Below, piece by piece: positions 36,335 to 48,892 of a DNA stretch of 64,000 nt. The notes beneath the pieces were generated by a model that was given only the letters and a program-made list of their open reading frames with translations, searched no databases and had not been told where the DNA came from. Both the position numbers and the translations under genes were made by a program. The first letter of the stretch is position 1. Every line of letters begins with the position of its first letter. Origin of the DNA: Epiperipatus broadwayi (taxonomy: Eukaryota; Onychophora; Udeonychophora; Euonychophora; Peripatidae); contig JAQFVV010012489.1 of the NCBI GenBank assembly GCA_028023455.1, positions 3,225,881 through 3,289,880 of the forward strand, in the 5' to 3' direction.

Positions 36335-36340
<6 letters not shown>
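34966..36340. other. AT-rich intronic sequence, nothing recognised
   Basis: There is a short region of AC/AT dinucleotides near 35420-35450. No coding signal. Confidence 0.4.

Positions 36341-36365
<25 letters not shown>
36340..36365. repeat. (TA)n microsatellite
   Basis: A short TA array borders the possible long LTR. Confidence 0.9.
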
Positions 36366-39300
36366 TGTACCCTCACTTCTCGATATATAATATAATTTAA
36401 AATATGACTAGCTCAATTAAATCATTATGCTCGGCTAAAATATATATAACTATTTTTAATATATTTTTATAATACTATATCTTATTAGATTTATTATAAC
36501 TTATCCAAAATTAATATAGTTCAATATTATGTACTAATTAAATAAGTATTTACTAAAATCATGAGACTATGAAGTGAAGTTACAATTGGTAATTGAATTT
36601 ACATTGAATCAATGTCTTTCCAAGACACTGTCTCAATGGCATAAGAATACTATTACCTCTTTATTATCTCATTACTAACTCTACAGCACTCTTATGACTT
36701 TTATAAATGAACTATCTTTAATAATAATAGATAAATAAATCTCAATCTTTTGTTAAGGAAATATAATTAAATAATCTCAGGTTCTTCTAATTATCTTAAA
36801 GTAATAATAATTCGTGCAGATAGGAATGATAAGGGATTTAATATCAAACCTAAATACACCTAACTTATTCTAATAACAATAACTAACAATAATAATCTTT
36901 AGTGTATAGCTTAATCTTATCTATTTTATTATACTATTAATCATTAAGAAAATAAGTAAATCATATACATGTCTTTCATTTCCATATAGTATCTTAATTT
37001 TAAAATATACTAAAGTCTTATAATTTAACAATTTGTGGCAATAAATAATATTATACTCTTATATTGTGCATTATAATTACTTTGTGACCATTATAATATT
37101 ATATGTTAATGTCAATCAATTTCTATAAATTATATTAAGAAAATATTGTGTTTCTTTCTAAAAAATAATACTAATAATAAATTCATATTGTGCAAATATT
37201 ATGTTTATTCAAATCATCTGTTGTCAAATGCTGTGGTGTAAAATAATGAATTCGACACATTTTAAAATAAAACTTAACAAATTTATTTACATCAACTTTA
37301 ACAAATAACTTATTTACACTATTTACATTTACAGTGGAAACCAAAGAAAAAAAAAAATAATAATAATACAAGATTTTTACACTGTTACTATTTCCATAAT
37401 CATAAATAGATAATTTATACATTTCCTAAATGTTTTATCAATAACATTTAATTAAGTTTATGACTTTAAATTTTAATAAAACATCATTTGTCATCAATTA
37501 ATACAAGAAAAGGTTTTATGTGAAATATCATTCATGTAGCATATATGTAAATAAACAGACTTTAATAATTAAAATGCTACTTCACTTAAGTCTTACTGCT
37601 ATTTATATTATAATGTACTAGTATGTATTACATTTACTATCAGTATTACTCAAATATTAATTAATGTATCAACTGATATAACTTTGTAATATAATAACAA
37701 TTATTGATTATAACTATTTATTTCATTCGGATAGAATGTCATACTACATGTCTTATCAAAATATGCAATACGTATATGTTCTTTTAAAATAATATTTAAA
37801 ATTATTCAATAATTTCAAATTTTATAAAGTATTATATCAAATAAAATTCTATGATTCTTTTCTATTTAAATTATTACTCTTTTTTACTTGTTATTCTTAT
37901 TCCTTCCTAAAATTTCTATCTACAAATGTCATTTTAACCTTATTTAACTTCAGAAAAAAAACAGATGATGAATTTTTTAAAAAAATAATAATTATCCAAA
38001 CTCTCTTATACCTCATCATCTATATACGATAAACCTTCAATCAAAATATAAATTTCTACATAAAATTAACTTAACTTATATAATAAAAATAAAAATAAGA
38101 TATAGATTTTTATATATATCTCTTACTAACTTGAAAAGAAAAAAAAAAAACTTATACTAATATAATAAATCTAATTCCTAATATTGTAACAGAAACATTA
38201 AAATTTATTCATGAAAGAATCATATAATTATTTCTAGGTTCTCATATTATGTTGTACTAAATTTATATCATCAATTTAAAGTATGCATATTAAAATAAAA
38301 CTGCTATTACTAATATTATGCGTGTATATTCTTTAAATATTTATACATTCATTCAACAATCAAATAACATTTGGTTGATCTAAAGAAAACATAGCAAATA
38401 CATCAAATTATTACTATTATATAATTTTTACCATAAATGATACTTTAATGTACAGTCCGTCACACGATGTCCTCCAGGATTACAGTTTTACAAGATAATT
38501 TCACATTTACACTCAACAATTATTCTTTAAAATATTACGTGTTGTATAATTATAAAATAAACTTTATGCAATGAAATGTTATATTAATATTTAGCTTTTT
38601 TTAAAAAAAAATGTAAATGTACCTTTCCTATCTTTAATAAATCAATAATTAATTAAATATTTATGTTAGTTAATAAATAAAAAACATATTACATAAAATC
38701 CAACGGTGTCTTCTTTCACCCATAATTGTTCTTTTTCCTAGGCACAAATTTTCACCAAACATTACTTCCTTTTCCGGTACATCACGTGTTTTTAAAAGTT
38801 TTTATGAAAAAAATGAAAAACGTTCTTTTTTAAAAAAAAAAAATAAAAATAAAAGTCAGTTCCACCATAAAACAAAATAAAATTAAAATAGTTTATAGGA
38901 TCCGGATTCATTTCTTTAAGGAAAAAAAATATTATTATTTAAAAGTTATTATTTTTTAGAATTAGTCTATAATTTACAAAGTTCTTATTTAATTATTTTT
39001 AATTGATTTGGATATCCACGTATATTTGATTTGCGCATTCCTTAATAAATATTTAGGTAAGATTAATTTTAGATTCTTCTGTACGACCAGCATTCAGACT
39101 TTAATAATATAATAATTTTACTTATAGGTATTTCTTGGCCAATTAAACTTCCAATTTATTTGCCTTTTAAAACTGTCAAAATTTAGTCTTTTAAACTACA
39201 AAGACTTAACAAGGCAAGTATTTATATAATTACTGTTAATTATCATATCTTTATCAAGATATATACTTAAATTTATAATTTACAAATACTTTCTTCATAA

Positions 39301-40684
39301 AGAAGTATTTCTCATTCTTTTAAATATCTGTTTTATAAAAATTAATTACAATCAGCTTTTAAATTTATACAAGGTCCAACGTATTACTTTTATGCATCTA
39401 ATAACTCTCCTAGTTAATCCAGCGTTTGTTAAATTTTTAGTATAAAGTCTCCAATACATTTTATCCTTATACGATGTTTTCATGACTATTTGATAGTAAA
39501 TTGAGCTTCGATCGAGACGATCAATAGGAAATTATAATTAAAATTAGCACTGCATATTTGTCGGTAAACTTTTATAAATTATTTTAAAAACTACTCTCTT
39601 ATAATTTTAAAACGATTATGAGAGCGTCTATTATTTTACTTAGCTATCTCTAATAGCACATTTTACTTTAAAAATTACAATCACAATCCCCCTCCGAACA
39701 ATTGAACCTTGGTTTTATACCGGAAGAAACTCCCCACTTGATTGGTAAATTAAACAATCAACTTGCTAGCTTATTTACATATTTTACCAACAAGACAGAA
39801 TTAAAAATAAATAATGACTTATTTAATATTTATTTTTTATCACATTATTAAATTCTTAAATTAATCTTTATCATTTATTTAAATCCATTAAACATTTTTT
39901 TAAAATATACTTTCTTACTTTATTTCACTTTTAACTTTTATAAGATTATTTTTATAAACAAACTAAGTCTATTTTTATTCGTTATGTTTTTAAGCAGTAT
40001 TTTAAAAATCAGATTTAATATTTCACATTAACTATTTTTATTTTTATTTCGTGATAGCCAATATAATATTTATAAATTTTATAACAGAATTTTAAAATAG
40101 TTTTGCAACTTTACTAAAAAACTCACAAGCATGTGTGTATGTGTCTAACTAACATCTGTTTTACAACACAGCTACAAACGCTTGTAATAATCTAAAAATA
40201 AACTAACAATTTCATTTTTTAAAAATAAATATTTTTAAAATAAATAATATCTTATAACAATTTTTAAAATAATAATTCGATATTATTAAAATCAAATATT
40301 AATCTTCTATTATGTACTACTAATAATTAAAATATTTATATTCACTTATTAAATATTAATCTTTATCAACAGTAAATATATGCATTTAATTTTAACTTGT
40401 CTTTTTAAAACTTTTAACTTTAAACATTTATTTATTAAATTTATTAATGCAGTATTGATTATGGCCAGTTTTCCCAACCATATACTATTATCATCCCTAT
40501 TGAAACGTCTCTCTCAAACATCAGCACAATTTTCACATATCAAATATTCATAGATTACTTTAATTACACTTTTTAAAAGATTGTTATAAATAAAATTAAC
40601 ATCATATAGCTAAATATATCTTAAATTTAAAATTTTTTTAATAGATTGATACAACAATTTATGGAGACCCATACAAAAGGGCAC

Positions 40685-40688
<4 letters not shown>
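36366..40688 (-). mobile_element. Possible very long solo LTR or LTR-like element
   Basis: The block lies between two TA arrays, is unusually poor in G on the plus strand, and has no coding sequence. Its ends are imperfect inverted words, TGTACCC at 36366 and GGGCACT at 40682-40688, resembling LTR termini. On the minus strand GTATAAAACC (39711-39720) is a good TATA box about 970 bp from the presumed 5' end. The length (4.3 kb) is extreme for an LTR, and I see no primer-binding site or pol sequence. It could instead be two or more unrelated repeats. Confidence 0.28.
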
Positions 40689-40721
<33 letters not shown>

Positions 40722-40733
40722 GCACAAATTGAT

Positions 40734-40771
<38 letters not shown>

Positions 40772-40785
40772 ATCAATTTGTGTAA
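40689..40785. repeat. TA arrays with a long palindrome
   Basis: GCACAAATTGATTACTA (40723-40738) is followed by a TA array and then TAGTAATCAATTTGTG (40767-40783), an exact reverse complement apart from one end base. The segment is a perfect hairpin candidate with a TA core. Confidence 0.9.
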
Positions 40786-41410
40786 TGTTTGGTATAAGAC
40801 TAAAGTTATTTCTATATTGCGTGATGCAGTTAATAGTGTATGATAAGTTTGAATATAATTAAGAAAGAGTCATCATACAATCATCTATTGAAAATAAAAT
40901 ATATCAATCTTATTACATAAAAACACTGACAAGTATCTAGAAATGTTTAAAATATATACATTTAGAGTATATGAATATCCTGGGTTGTAAATGAAACATG
41001 TGTGCTAAGGAAAATTAGACTGCTCATTTTATATTGAATAGTGTTAGCTAATATTAAAGCTTAAAAATACACTAAAAAAGATATATGTGGTTAATTATGA
41101 CAAAATATATATGACTATTTATTATTTATTGCATTACATGTTCTTGCAGTTAAAAGTGAAATAAATGCTTGTTATTACAAACATAAAAATATCACTATTA
41201 GTTTTAATTAATACTTAACTAATACTCTTGAATGAAAAAACAACTGGTCTCTAATATTGCAAGAAATTGTTGTCTATTGTTATTTTGAAAAGTTTGAGCA
41301 TAAGCAAATCAACAAATTATAAAACATTTTTATTAAAGTGCAAATGAATAAAACAAGTATTGCAATTAACTTTGTTGTAAATAGACTTATTATTTTAAAA
41401 CCACGAAATC
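40786..41410. other. AT-rich intronic sequence, nothing recognised
   Basis: No repeat or coding signal was seen. Confidence 0.4.
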
Positions 41411-41414
41411 ATCA

Positions 41415-41640
41415 TCATTTCTTATGCTACACAAACATAAAACAGTAGCAAACTCTCTACGCAAGTCTTAGTGGTCAATGGATGCAAGCAGATTTGTGCA
41501 TAAAATCCCTAGTGAGCAATGAATTGAAGAAGATGTGTGCATAAAATTTCTATTTAGAAATTTTATGCACAATATTGTTGCATCCATTGATTAATAAGAC
41601 ATGTACTGTATGGAAAGTTTGCTACATATTATTTTACCCA
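41415..41640. mobile_element. Palindromic element, class D relative, decayed
   Basis: Arms at about 41445-41512 and 41563-41630 pair with several mismatches. The family phrases GTCAATGGATGCAAGCAG and TTTGTGCATAAAATCCC are present, and the mirror has GAAATTTTATGCACAA. The hammerhead centre has been lost or replaced. Confidence 0.6.
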
Positions 41641-41837
41641 ATTTTTTGTATAGAATTGAGATTTAAAATTTTCTATCTATGTAATATAAAGGCAATAGAA
41701 ATTTTTTTATTTAAGATTCTCCATAAAATTATAAACATGTGATGGCATGATCTAAGACCAATCAATATATTTTTTAACTTAATAATAAGTTCACTGTTGT
41801 AATATCACACATTAATTAGAATAAACATGTGAAATGA

Positions 41838-42050
41838 ATGAGCAATACAAGATTTTCTAAAAAAATATTTTATAGCGAACTCAAGCAAGGTTTTTGTGGG
41901 AAAAGCAGATGCTGTTTATGTTATAAAGATTATTTCAAAGTTATTTTTAAGAACAGTATTGATTACTTTCAATTGGAAACTGAAACTAAGGATAGAATGC
42001 ACTGGTGTACTACAACGTGACAAGGTGTATTAAAATGATTGCAGAAGAAT
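41838..42050 (+). mobile_element. LINE C-terminal fragment (L2/CR1- or RTE-like)
   Basis: The frame reads FSKKIFYSELKQGF, then CCLCYKDYFKVIFKNSIDYF and TETKDRMHW. This follows the C-terminal tail of many invertebrate LINE proteins, with the pattern 'R..YGEL..G.R..G.P..RYKD..K..L...I....WE..A.DR..W'. The stop after about 60 residues is close to where those proteins end. No upstream reverse transcriptase was recognised, so it is a fragment with the opposite orientation to the RTE copies. Confidence 0.6.
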
Positions 42051-42745
42051 AATCTAAAAGACATCATTATATATTATCAAGGAAATATAATAATAGATCA
42101 GCATATGTTATATCTGGACATATGTAATTTTTACAGATTTATTTATACAATAAATGTAACACTTTTCTTTAGTGTATTTTTGCCTACTTTCTCTCTTAGA
42201 TATGGACTGTTGCTCTTAATATTTTCATCAATATTGGAGGAAGTATCACATTACTTTAACGACTGAATTCATATTTGTATTCAGTTTAACTGAAAGTAAA
42301 TTTAATATTGTACAAAGATTGTTTTATATTCAAATTTTCTAGGACATCTACTGATATCAGGGATTATGCTTTCTGTAATATTTCAATGCATAGATTAGTC
42401 AGCTTCCAATAATATTTACTATCTATTTATAGTAAAAAAAAGTAGTGAAGGATTATGATATGAAACAGGAGCCAGTTAATAATCTTACATGATTAGATAA
42501 ATCAGTTACAGAATGCTCTGACTTATTTACTGTTTTCATTGTTGTTCGATCACAATTGTAGAGCACCCCCCCCTTTGATGAGATAGTAATGATTTGATAT
42601 TACATATTAATGAAGGCAAATATTAAATAGAATTTTTTAATTTGCTTTTATATCAATTTTTATTACTTTTGAATATAGAAACATCTTTGTACAAGTTAAA
42701 ATTATTGATTAAATACCTTTATATAATATTAAATTATGTCTGCGA
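42051..42745. other. AT-rich intronic sequence, nothing recognised
   Basis: A C8 run lies near 42566. The open frame 42039-42266 has no known motif. Confidence 0.4.
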
Positions 42746-42901
42746 TTAGTCAAAATAAGAGTCATAGATCACATGACCCTATTCTCTTAAGCTTGTAAGT
42801 TATAAACAATGAGGGTTGCCAATTCCTCAACAAGCTTTGTGTTAAATGCTTAGCTAGAGAAATCATTTAAAATATCTCTGTCAGGATCCCCCCCCCACCA
42901 A

Positions 42902-42944
42902 ACCTCTGACCATGGTTTCGTGTTTTGGCACTCCTCAGAGAAGT
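42902..42944 (-). ncRNA. Hammerhead ribozyme motif, class B
   Basis: On the minus strand: ACTTCT, CTGAGGA, GTGC-CAAA-ACAC, GAAA, CCATGG, TC, AGAGGT. Stem I closes over six pairs (one G-T). The core and the GTC triplet are intact. Stem II keeps three pairs. Confidence 0.75.
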
Positions 42945-42990
42945 GCTAGGGTAGGTTCAGACACTAGATCTAGGGTCTGAACCTACCTAG

Positions 42991-43012
42991 CACCTCTCTG
43001 AGGAGTGCCATA
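42991..43012 (+). ncRNA. Half hammerhead, class B (5' half only)
   Basis: ACCTCTCTGAGGAGTGCC is present and the sequence then switches into TATAGTGTCTGAACC, so the GAAA half is missing. Confidence 0.6.
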
Positions 43013-43034
43013 TAGTGTCTGAACCTACCCTAGC

Positions 43035-43077
43035 ACCTCTCTGAGGAGTGCCAAAGCACGGAACCATAGTCAGAGGT
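43035..43077 (+). ncRNA. Hammerhead ribozyme motif, class B (core mutation)
   Basis: ACCTCT, CTGAGGA, GTGC-CAAA-GCAC, GGAA, CCATAG, TC, AGAGGT. Stem I (six perfect pairs) and stem II are better than in the partner copy, but the essential GAAA is GGAA, so this copy is probably dead. Confidence 0.7.
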
Positions 43078-43175
43078 TTGGGGAGGGTCCTGTCAGAGAT
43101 ATTTTAAACGATTTCTCTAGCTAAGCATTTAACACAAAGCTTGTTGAGGAATTGGCAACCCTCATTGTTTATGTC

Positions 43176-43790
43176 TGCGATTACTAGAGTTTTTTAAATG
43201 ACAAATTTATTATTATTACTATTATTATTGACCAACATGGAGACGTTATACAAGTCATTACACATTTTTCTTTACATCTTCATTTCTATCACTTTCACCA
43301 ATTGAACTATTTTTTGTATTCAATCTGCTGCTTCCGTTATCAAATATGACATGATCTCTCAAGCAATTAATTATACGGTAATTGAAATTAATAATTATTT
43401 TTTCCATTTCAATAATTTACAGTTTTCTTTAAAACACCTTTTAGTATTATTTAATTTTTATTTTATTATTTATTTTTAGGTAGTTTGTTTACTTCTAAGT
43501 TTTCTAAACTAATATATAAATTTTAATAGGCTTTTATGTCATTAAAAAAGTCATTAGTTAATCCAAGTTCATCTTTCCGTTGGATTCAATTTTACCACCA
43601 TTAACCATCAGTGAATTACCACTAGACAATATGATGAAAAGAACCACCATTTCTATTTTAACTTTATTTTTAAAAAAAATAAGTAATCTGTATTTCTTTT
43701 AAATTAAATTTAAAAAAAAAATACAGGTCTGCTAACAGGAAAACACACATCTATGTATTTCTTTTTTATTAATAAATAATTTAATTATAT
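43176..43790. other. AT-rich intronic sequence, nothing recognised
   Basis: Composition is similar to the possible LTR block at 36-40 kb, but I found no defining ends. Confidence 0.35.
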
Positions 43791-43797
43791 ATATATA

Positions 43798-43905
43798 TTT
43801 CATATGTCATAGCATCGTCCGGGAGGCGAACCCACAACCGTCTGCAACCAACTATTTGCTTGCAAGGCTGTTGCGATGACCTCTCGGCTAACAACGTTTG
43901 ACTAA
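43798..43905 (-). mobile_element. tRNA-like element, family T1, copy 2
   Basis: On the minus strand it has TTAGCCGAGAGGTCATCGC (box A-like), CCTTGCAAGC (loop like a tRNA-Ala TGC anticodon loop) and GTGGGTTCGCCTCCCGG (box B close to consensus). It is bordered by TAATTATATATA / TAATTTTATATA, an imperfect target-site duplication. Its sequence is closest to the copy at 29250. Confidence 0.75.
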
Positions 43906-44760
43906 TTTTATATATTTGTTTCATAAAAATCTGATAACCCAGTATACCCTATTATATTTTAAAATACTTTTCACAGTATAATGCAGTTCGCCAGGTCATA
44001 TAAGTTTTAGATATAAATTAAACGACTAATAACTTTTTCAAAATAACTTTTGATTAATTTCAGATAAAATGTAATCTATTAAAAACTCTTTTTTTTTTCA
44101 AAACTCCCAACCTCACTCCGATATATAAAAAAATAAAACTGATTAATGTATAACCCTCACATCTCACTAAATAAAGCTTCCGCTAAAATAATTTAAAATT
44201 GTAGGAAAAAAAAATCAATGCTACTTTTACTAATCATAAGTTATTTTATAAATTTTTAATTTCTTTAAGACTTCTATTTTAAACAAAGTTAAAGTTCTGA
44301 GATTATGGGTGTTTTTTCCCAACATTTTATAACTCAGTGCATCATATTTTCTTTCTATTTTTCAATGAATTCAAATAGAAAATAAGTAATCGAATGATTT
44401 AAGCACTGTAAGAAACAAAACTGTAGCTATAACCCATAGATGTTGAATTCGAGGGTCGCCAAACTACCACTCCATTAACTCATGCATGTACCGTTACTTC
44501 TTATTACAATTGTTATAGTAACAGGATTAGACTTATACTTAAATTTGAAAAGTCAAAGATGACAAGAACATCAGAACTTCAAAATTTTTGATTTCGACGT
44601 TGTCACTCGTTGATGGATCTTATGTCCTTGGATAATTTAGTCTCAACAAGATTTATCATCCAAAAACATTATCACCATCACAGACTAACTCGGGGCAGTG
44701 AATAAAAAGATTTTAAATTGTAGAGATATATTTATACAAATAAAAATCGTAATTGTTCAA
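43906..44760. other. Intronic sequence, slightly less AT-rich, unassigned
   Basis: 44400-44720 holds several CG-containing words (TTGAATTCGAGGGTCGCC, AACTCGGGGCAGTG), as is common in retroelement remains, but no family is recognised. Confidence 0.35.
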
Positions 44761-44764
44761 GATG

Positions 44765-45060
44765 TGTTTTTTCCTTCTATGGCTCTGTTTAATGTGGAAG
44801 CTAGACACTGGTGAATAAGTCAAGTGTTGAAGCTTTTGAATTGTAGTGGGGATGGAAACTTTAGAAAACACTATGAAGCCAGAAAGGGCAGAAAATGAAT
44901 GGTTAATGAGATTACTTCAAACTTTTATTTGAATTTTGAATGATGAATATAAACCTATAGATTGATAACCCAATTCATTATAAAAAGTGATCAATGCTTT
45001 GAATTCGTAATGAAAAACAAAGATGATGACCAAAAGTGAATCAGAATAAACTTATTAATT
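44765..45060 (+). mobile_element. LINE reverse transcriptase C-terminal relic
   Basis: With stops ignored, the plus strand reads YGSV..CGS, TLVNKSSVEAFEL and WGWKL. This follows the 'YGSETWTL.KS.VEAFELWCWRR' region after the reverse transcriptase palm in several invertebrate LINE clades. The rest is unreadable. Confidence 0.35.
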
Positions 45061-45650
45061 TTAGTAATGAATCTGTCTTTGAAAATCCTAAAAATCAAAA
45101 TAGATAATAAGATGTTTCCACAATTATATTTCTATTCTGGGTGCACCTAATGATAACAATATAGTAAATTTTGATTGTATATATATATATTAACTTACCC
45201 ATAATAATTTTTCATTTTTTAATTTAACAACTTTGTAATTTTTAAGAGTTAATTGTATCTAGTTAAACATTTTTTTAGTGTTAAACATAATTTACATTTT
45301 GATTGTAATTCTCTTATTTACTAATACTTCTAATCCAGTATCTTTTTTTATTCAGAAAAGATTGTTTTGACTGCTTTATTTACCTTTAACAACATTTTCA
45401 TTTATTCTCTGTGCCACTTTAGTAATTTCTCAAAAATTATCAACCATTTTTTTTTCTTTTTTTAATGGAATCAGTAATATTATTAAACTTTCAATATCTT
45501 TTCCTTTTTAAGTTTATATTCTAATATGACTACAAAATGACTTCAGATTATCATTTCTTCTGAATTTTAAATAGTCACTTTTAGTAAATGTCAAAAGTTA
45601 AAGAAGTTGAGAAGATATTCCAATACAGTACTATGACAAACCCCTGTATA
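45061..45650. other. AT-rich intronic sequence, nothing firm
   Basis: 45340-45600 might be an antisense LINE remnant by texture only. Confidence 0.3.
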
Positions 45651-45654
45651 GTTT

Positions 45655-45730
45655 AGTATACTACTAGTAGAGTGAAGAATTTAAGAATATAGGACCATAG
45701 ATCACAGTTAGATTCTGTTACACCCAGCAC
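45655..45730 (+). mobile_element. tRNA-like SINE head, family T2
   Basis: TACTACTAGTAGAGTGAAGA resembles the T2 box A region. GATCACAGTTAGATTCTG about 40 nt later takes the place of box B, and CATATGATC follows as in the other copies. Confidence 0.4.
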
Positions 45731-46755
45731 ACAAATGTCATATGATCTCTTGAGCCAAAACCATTTGAATACTTTACTAATAAACATATAGCAATTTATT
45801 AAGGATTGTTGGTTAAAAAAATTATTAATAAAAATTGTTAAATTTATTACTTATCTTAACAAAATTAAATGATAATTATTTAAAATACTGTAACAAACAT
45901 TATTAATTGGGGGAAGGGGGTATTAAACATGTTTTTTCCCCATCATTTTCATAAAACACTTTATGATGTTTTTTTCTCATCTCATTATGATTTTTACATA
46001 TAACAGAAATTCAACAATTTGTTAGTATTTGTCACATGATAAAGTATATAATCATCATCCAAAAAATTCAGATTGTTTTCAGTCTCAGAAAAATTATAAT
46101 TTCTATTTCCATACTTTAATGTTAAAACTTTTATATTCTTCTATCTTTGACAATAAACCAAATACTCTCTTTCATATTAAAGTCCCTAATGAAGACTTTT
46201 ACAAAATTTTTAGCATTTATTGTATGCAAGAACTATTTTATTTAAAGGTGAAAAATCCGTAACACATTAAAACTTAGAGAATTTCTTAAAAGATTTTTGA
46301 ATAAATGATAGGTGCTTTTGCACAGCTGTAAAAAAACATTTTAGCACCTGCAAGTTTAAAGGAATGGCTACATTTTTCCATGCTCCACAAACACTGACTT
46401 ATAAGCACTGTTGCATGTATCTCTATAAGTTTGCACATCTCTTCATAATATATGATCTTGCAAAATGACAATCTAGGATATATACCAATTCAGCACTATT
46501 ATCATCTTTAAACCTTTCTTTGAAATTTTTTTTTTTTTTTTTTAAAGTGTTAATAATTCTATTTAGCAATAAAATGCTAATTTATTTGCTAATGTTCATT
46601 AAAGTAGAGTTTTTATAAAGATACACTGAATTGAAAGTCTGACTCAGAAAAGTAACAAATATGGTTTTGTTCCAAATATTTATTTTCATAATAGTTGATA
46701 ATTGTCTACATATTCTGTTAGAATGTATTTTATTACATATTATCTATGGTATATC
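45731..46755. other. AT-rich intronic sequence, unassigned
   Basis: A G-run cluster (GGGGGAAGGGGG) is near 45908. The frame at 46286-46471 on the minus strand (KLAGAKMFFYSCAKAPIIYS) is slightly protein-like, but I do not recognise it. Confidence 0.35.
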
Positions 46756-46756
46756 T

Positions 46757-46774
46757 ATATATATATATATATAT
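46757..46774. repeat. (TA)n microsatellite
   Basis: A short TA array directly precedes the possible LTR. Confidence 0.85.
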
Positions 46775-48892
46775 TATAACGATCCAAACGAAGTGGGAGA
46801 TCGCATCGCACCGCACCGCACTACCAAAGGGCGCCATCTAGGTATTTGAGCCTAGAAAAATTTATAAAGTAGGCAGATATGCACTGTTAGGATTCCACTT
46901 TATTTACATATTTAGATCGTTAGCCCATTGTCCCTAGCTCAGCGGAGACGCCGAGATAAAAATCTATAAATTTTATATCTTAAATATAAAAGAATAAAAT
47001 AATAAAAGCCACTGCCAGAAATTAACACAGAAAAATATTTATTTACGCACATATAAAATCATTCTAAATTCGAGGAATAAGTTTAACATTTAGATTTTTA
47101 TCTTAATTTTTAATTTTACATTTAAAATAGCTTGCTATAATGTTTAATATTTTATTTAGAGGGTCGAGTATGAATGGACTACATAGGTCTGCATTTGAAA
47201 GGAAAATATTCTTCCCTGATTTAACCTTAGGCAACAAATTTCGCAATCAACTGGCGCCAATCCATCTGATACATTCATGTATTCAATGTAGCATGATACG
47301 ACAACACAAAATACTATATTGTCAGGAATGTACATCTGAACAATAAGTAGAAATAGAGAAGACATTGACTCTCCACCAACAGGAATGTGACATCTGTGGG
47401 CAAGTAGATCAATAAACTAAAAACTCCATAGGAATGGACTGCGGTCTTCTGCCGACTTACAAACCCATCCATAGGCAAACAGAGGGTGTGTGGCGTATAT
47501 CTATAATCCTGCCCGTAGCGGATCTCATACTACATCTACTATTACACAAATATATCCAATCCATTGAACCAATTCAACTACGAAATGAATAACTTAAGAT
47601 TACCCTCCCTTAATACAACTTTTCAAAACTATATAGCCATTCGCACCCGACTTAATTTTAACATTTATATACGTTCGCACAGATTTGTTTAAAAATGTTG
47701 GGTATAGATCGATTACATAGATTCCACGGTCAAAAACATTTCAAAATAAACATAAACGATCAAAATACAAAATTATTGATACCGACAATCGCAGAGGGAA
47801 ACTTATAAGTAACTCAATAGTATTCACCATAAGATACTTGCGTTGTCACCAATAACTTAAAAGACATCCGAATAAATACATTTTAGATACTCACCGTAAG
47901 GTATCATTATTTATCGAATGTCTATATATTTTGATCAAATATGAAAACCAAAATATAATTAACCGCAAACGAATCCATGCAAGCGTCTATAAACAACTTA
48001 AATTTCATACATTTAAAATTTAAACAATAAATAATTTATACAATTAAAATAAATGGAAATGATTTTTTTATCAATAACAAACATATAAAATTAAACATCA
48101 ATTGATTTTAAACTTAAAGGTCAAATAGAAACTCCATTTTAACATTTAAATTGCTTTCACGAAAGTTCTTAATTATTTAAAAATTTTTTAAGTTCATTGT
48201 TAACAGCTTACAGAAGAAGAGTCCAGGTTCTTGTTTTTCCACGGAGTCCTTGTTTGAAACCCGGTCAGATGTTCTGGAGGTAGCATTAGCTGGTTCCTTT
48301 CGGTATCACAATCAGTTCATTTTTAAAATAGAGAGAGAGTGTGTGATATTGCGTCTCTATCACGACTCTCAAAACAAACAGCTGGAACTGCCCAATACTC
48401 AATATTTCTCCTTTTTATATTATCCACACGGATTCAAACAACAAAACGTCACCAATCCATCACTTTCATTAGGGTCTGAGCCAAGGCTTGGTGCTTCCAT
48501 TGGTCCAGCTAATTTTTCTTATCTAATTTCCATCTGACCCTTTAATTACATAAGAGCCTTGAGGGCTAGCTTGTTTTTCAAATAATAAACAATCATTTCC
48601 ATTTATAGATTACAGGAATTAATTAATACCTGTTTTTATTTTAACTTATATTAAATATTTTAATATTTAACTCTTGTATTTTTTTATCAAAAAAAAAAAA
48701 TACGTTCAAATACCTTTTTTTTATTTATATAAAAAAAAATATTTTTAAAGTTTAGCATCTGTGCGAATATATATATTTAACAACATTTTAATTTTAGCGT
48801 CTAGTTTTTTTATAGATTTTTAATACATTTATTTTTATTTGCGAACTTTGTTTTTCTTTTAAATTAATGTAACGACATATCTATATATCGTT

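Larger units (their letters stand above)
42750..43175. mobile_element. Large palindromic hammerhead element, class B
   Basis: The left arm (about 42800-42950) and right arm (43025-43170) are near-perfect reverse complements: ACAATGAGGGTTGCCAATTC against GAATTGGCAACCCTCATTGT, and TGTTAAATGCTTAGCTAGAG against CTCTAGCTAAGCATTTAACA. Outside the left arm GTCATAGATCACATGAC matches the end of the 17.8-kb cluster. Each arm has a hammerhead. The centre adds a third, half copy that repeats GTCTGAACCTACC, pointing to a template-switch or nested event. Confidence 0.85.

Noticed and set aside
43798-43905. Functional tRNA-Ala gene
   Set aside because: The anticodon-loop-like TGC and box B are suggestive, but acceptor stem pairing is absent and there are diverged copies, one with a target-site duplication. 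A mobile tRNA-like element is the better call.
46286-46471. Minus-strand frame with several cysteines (EKCSHSFKLAGAKMFFYSCA)
   Set aside because: Slightly protein-like, but I could not tie it to a transposase or host family; left as unassigned.
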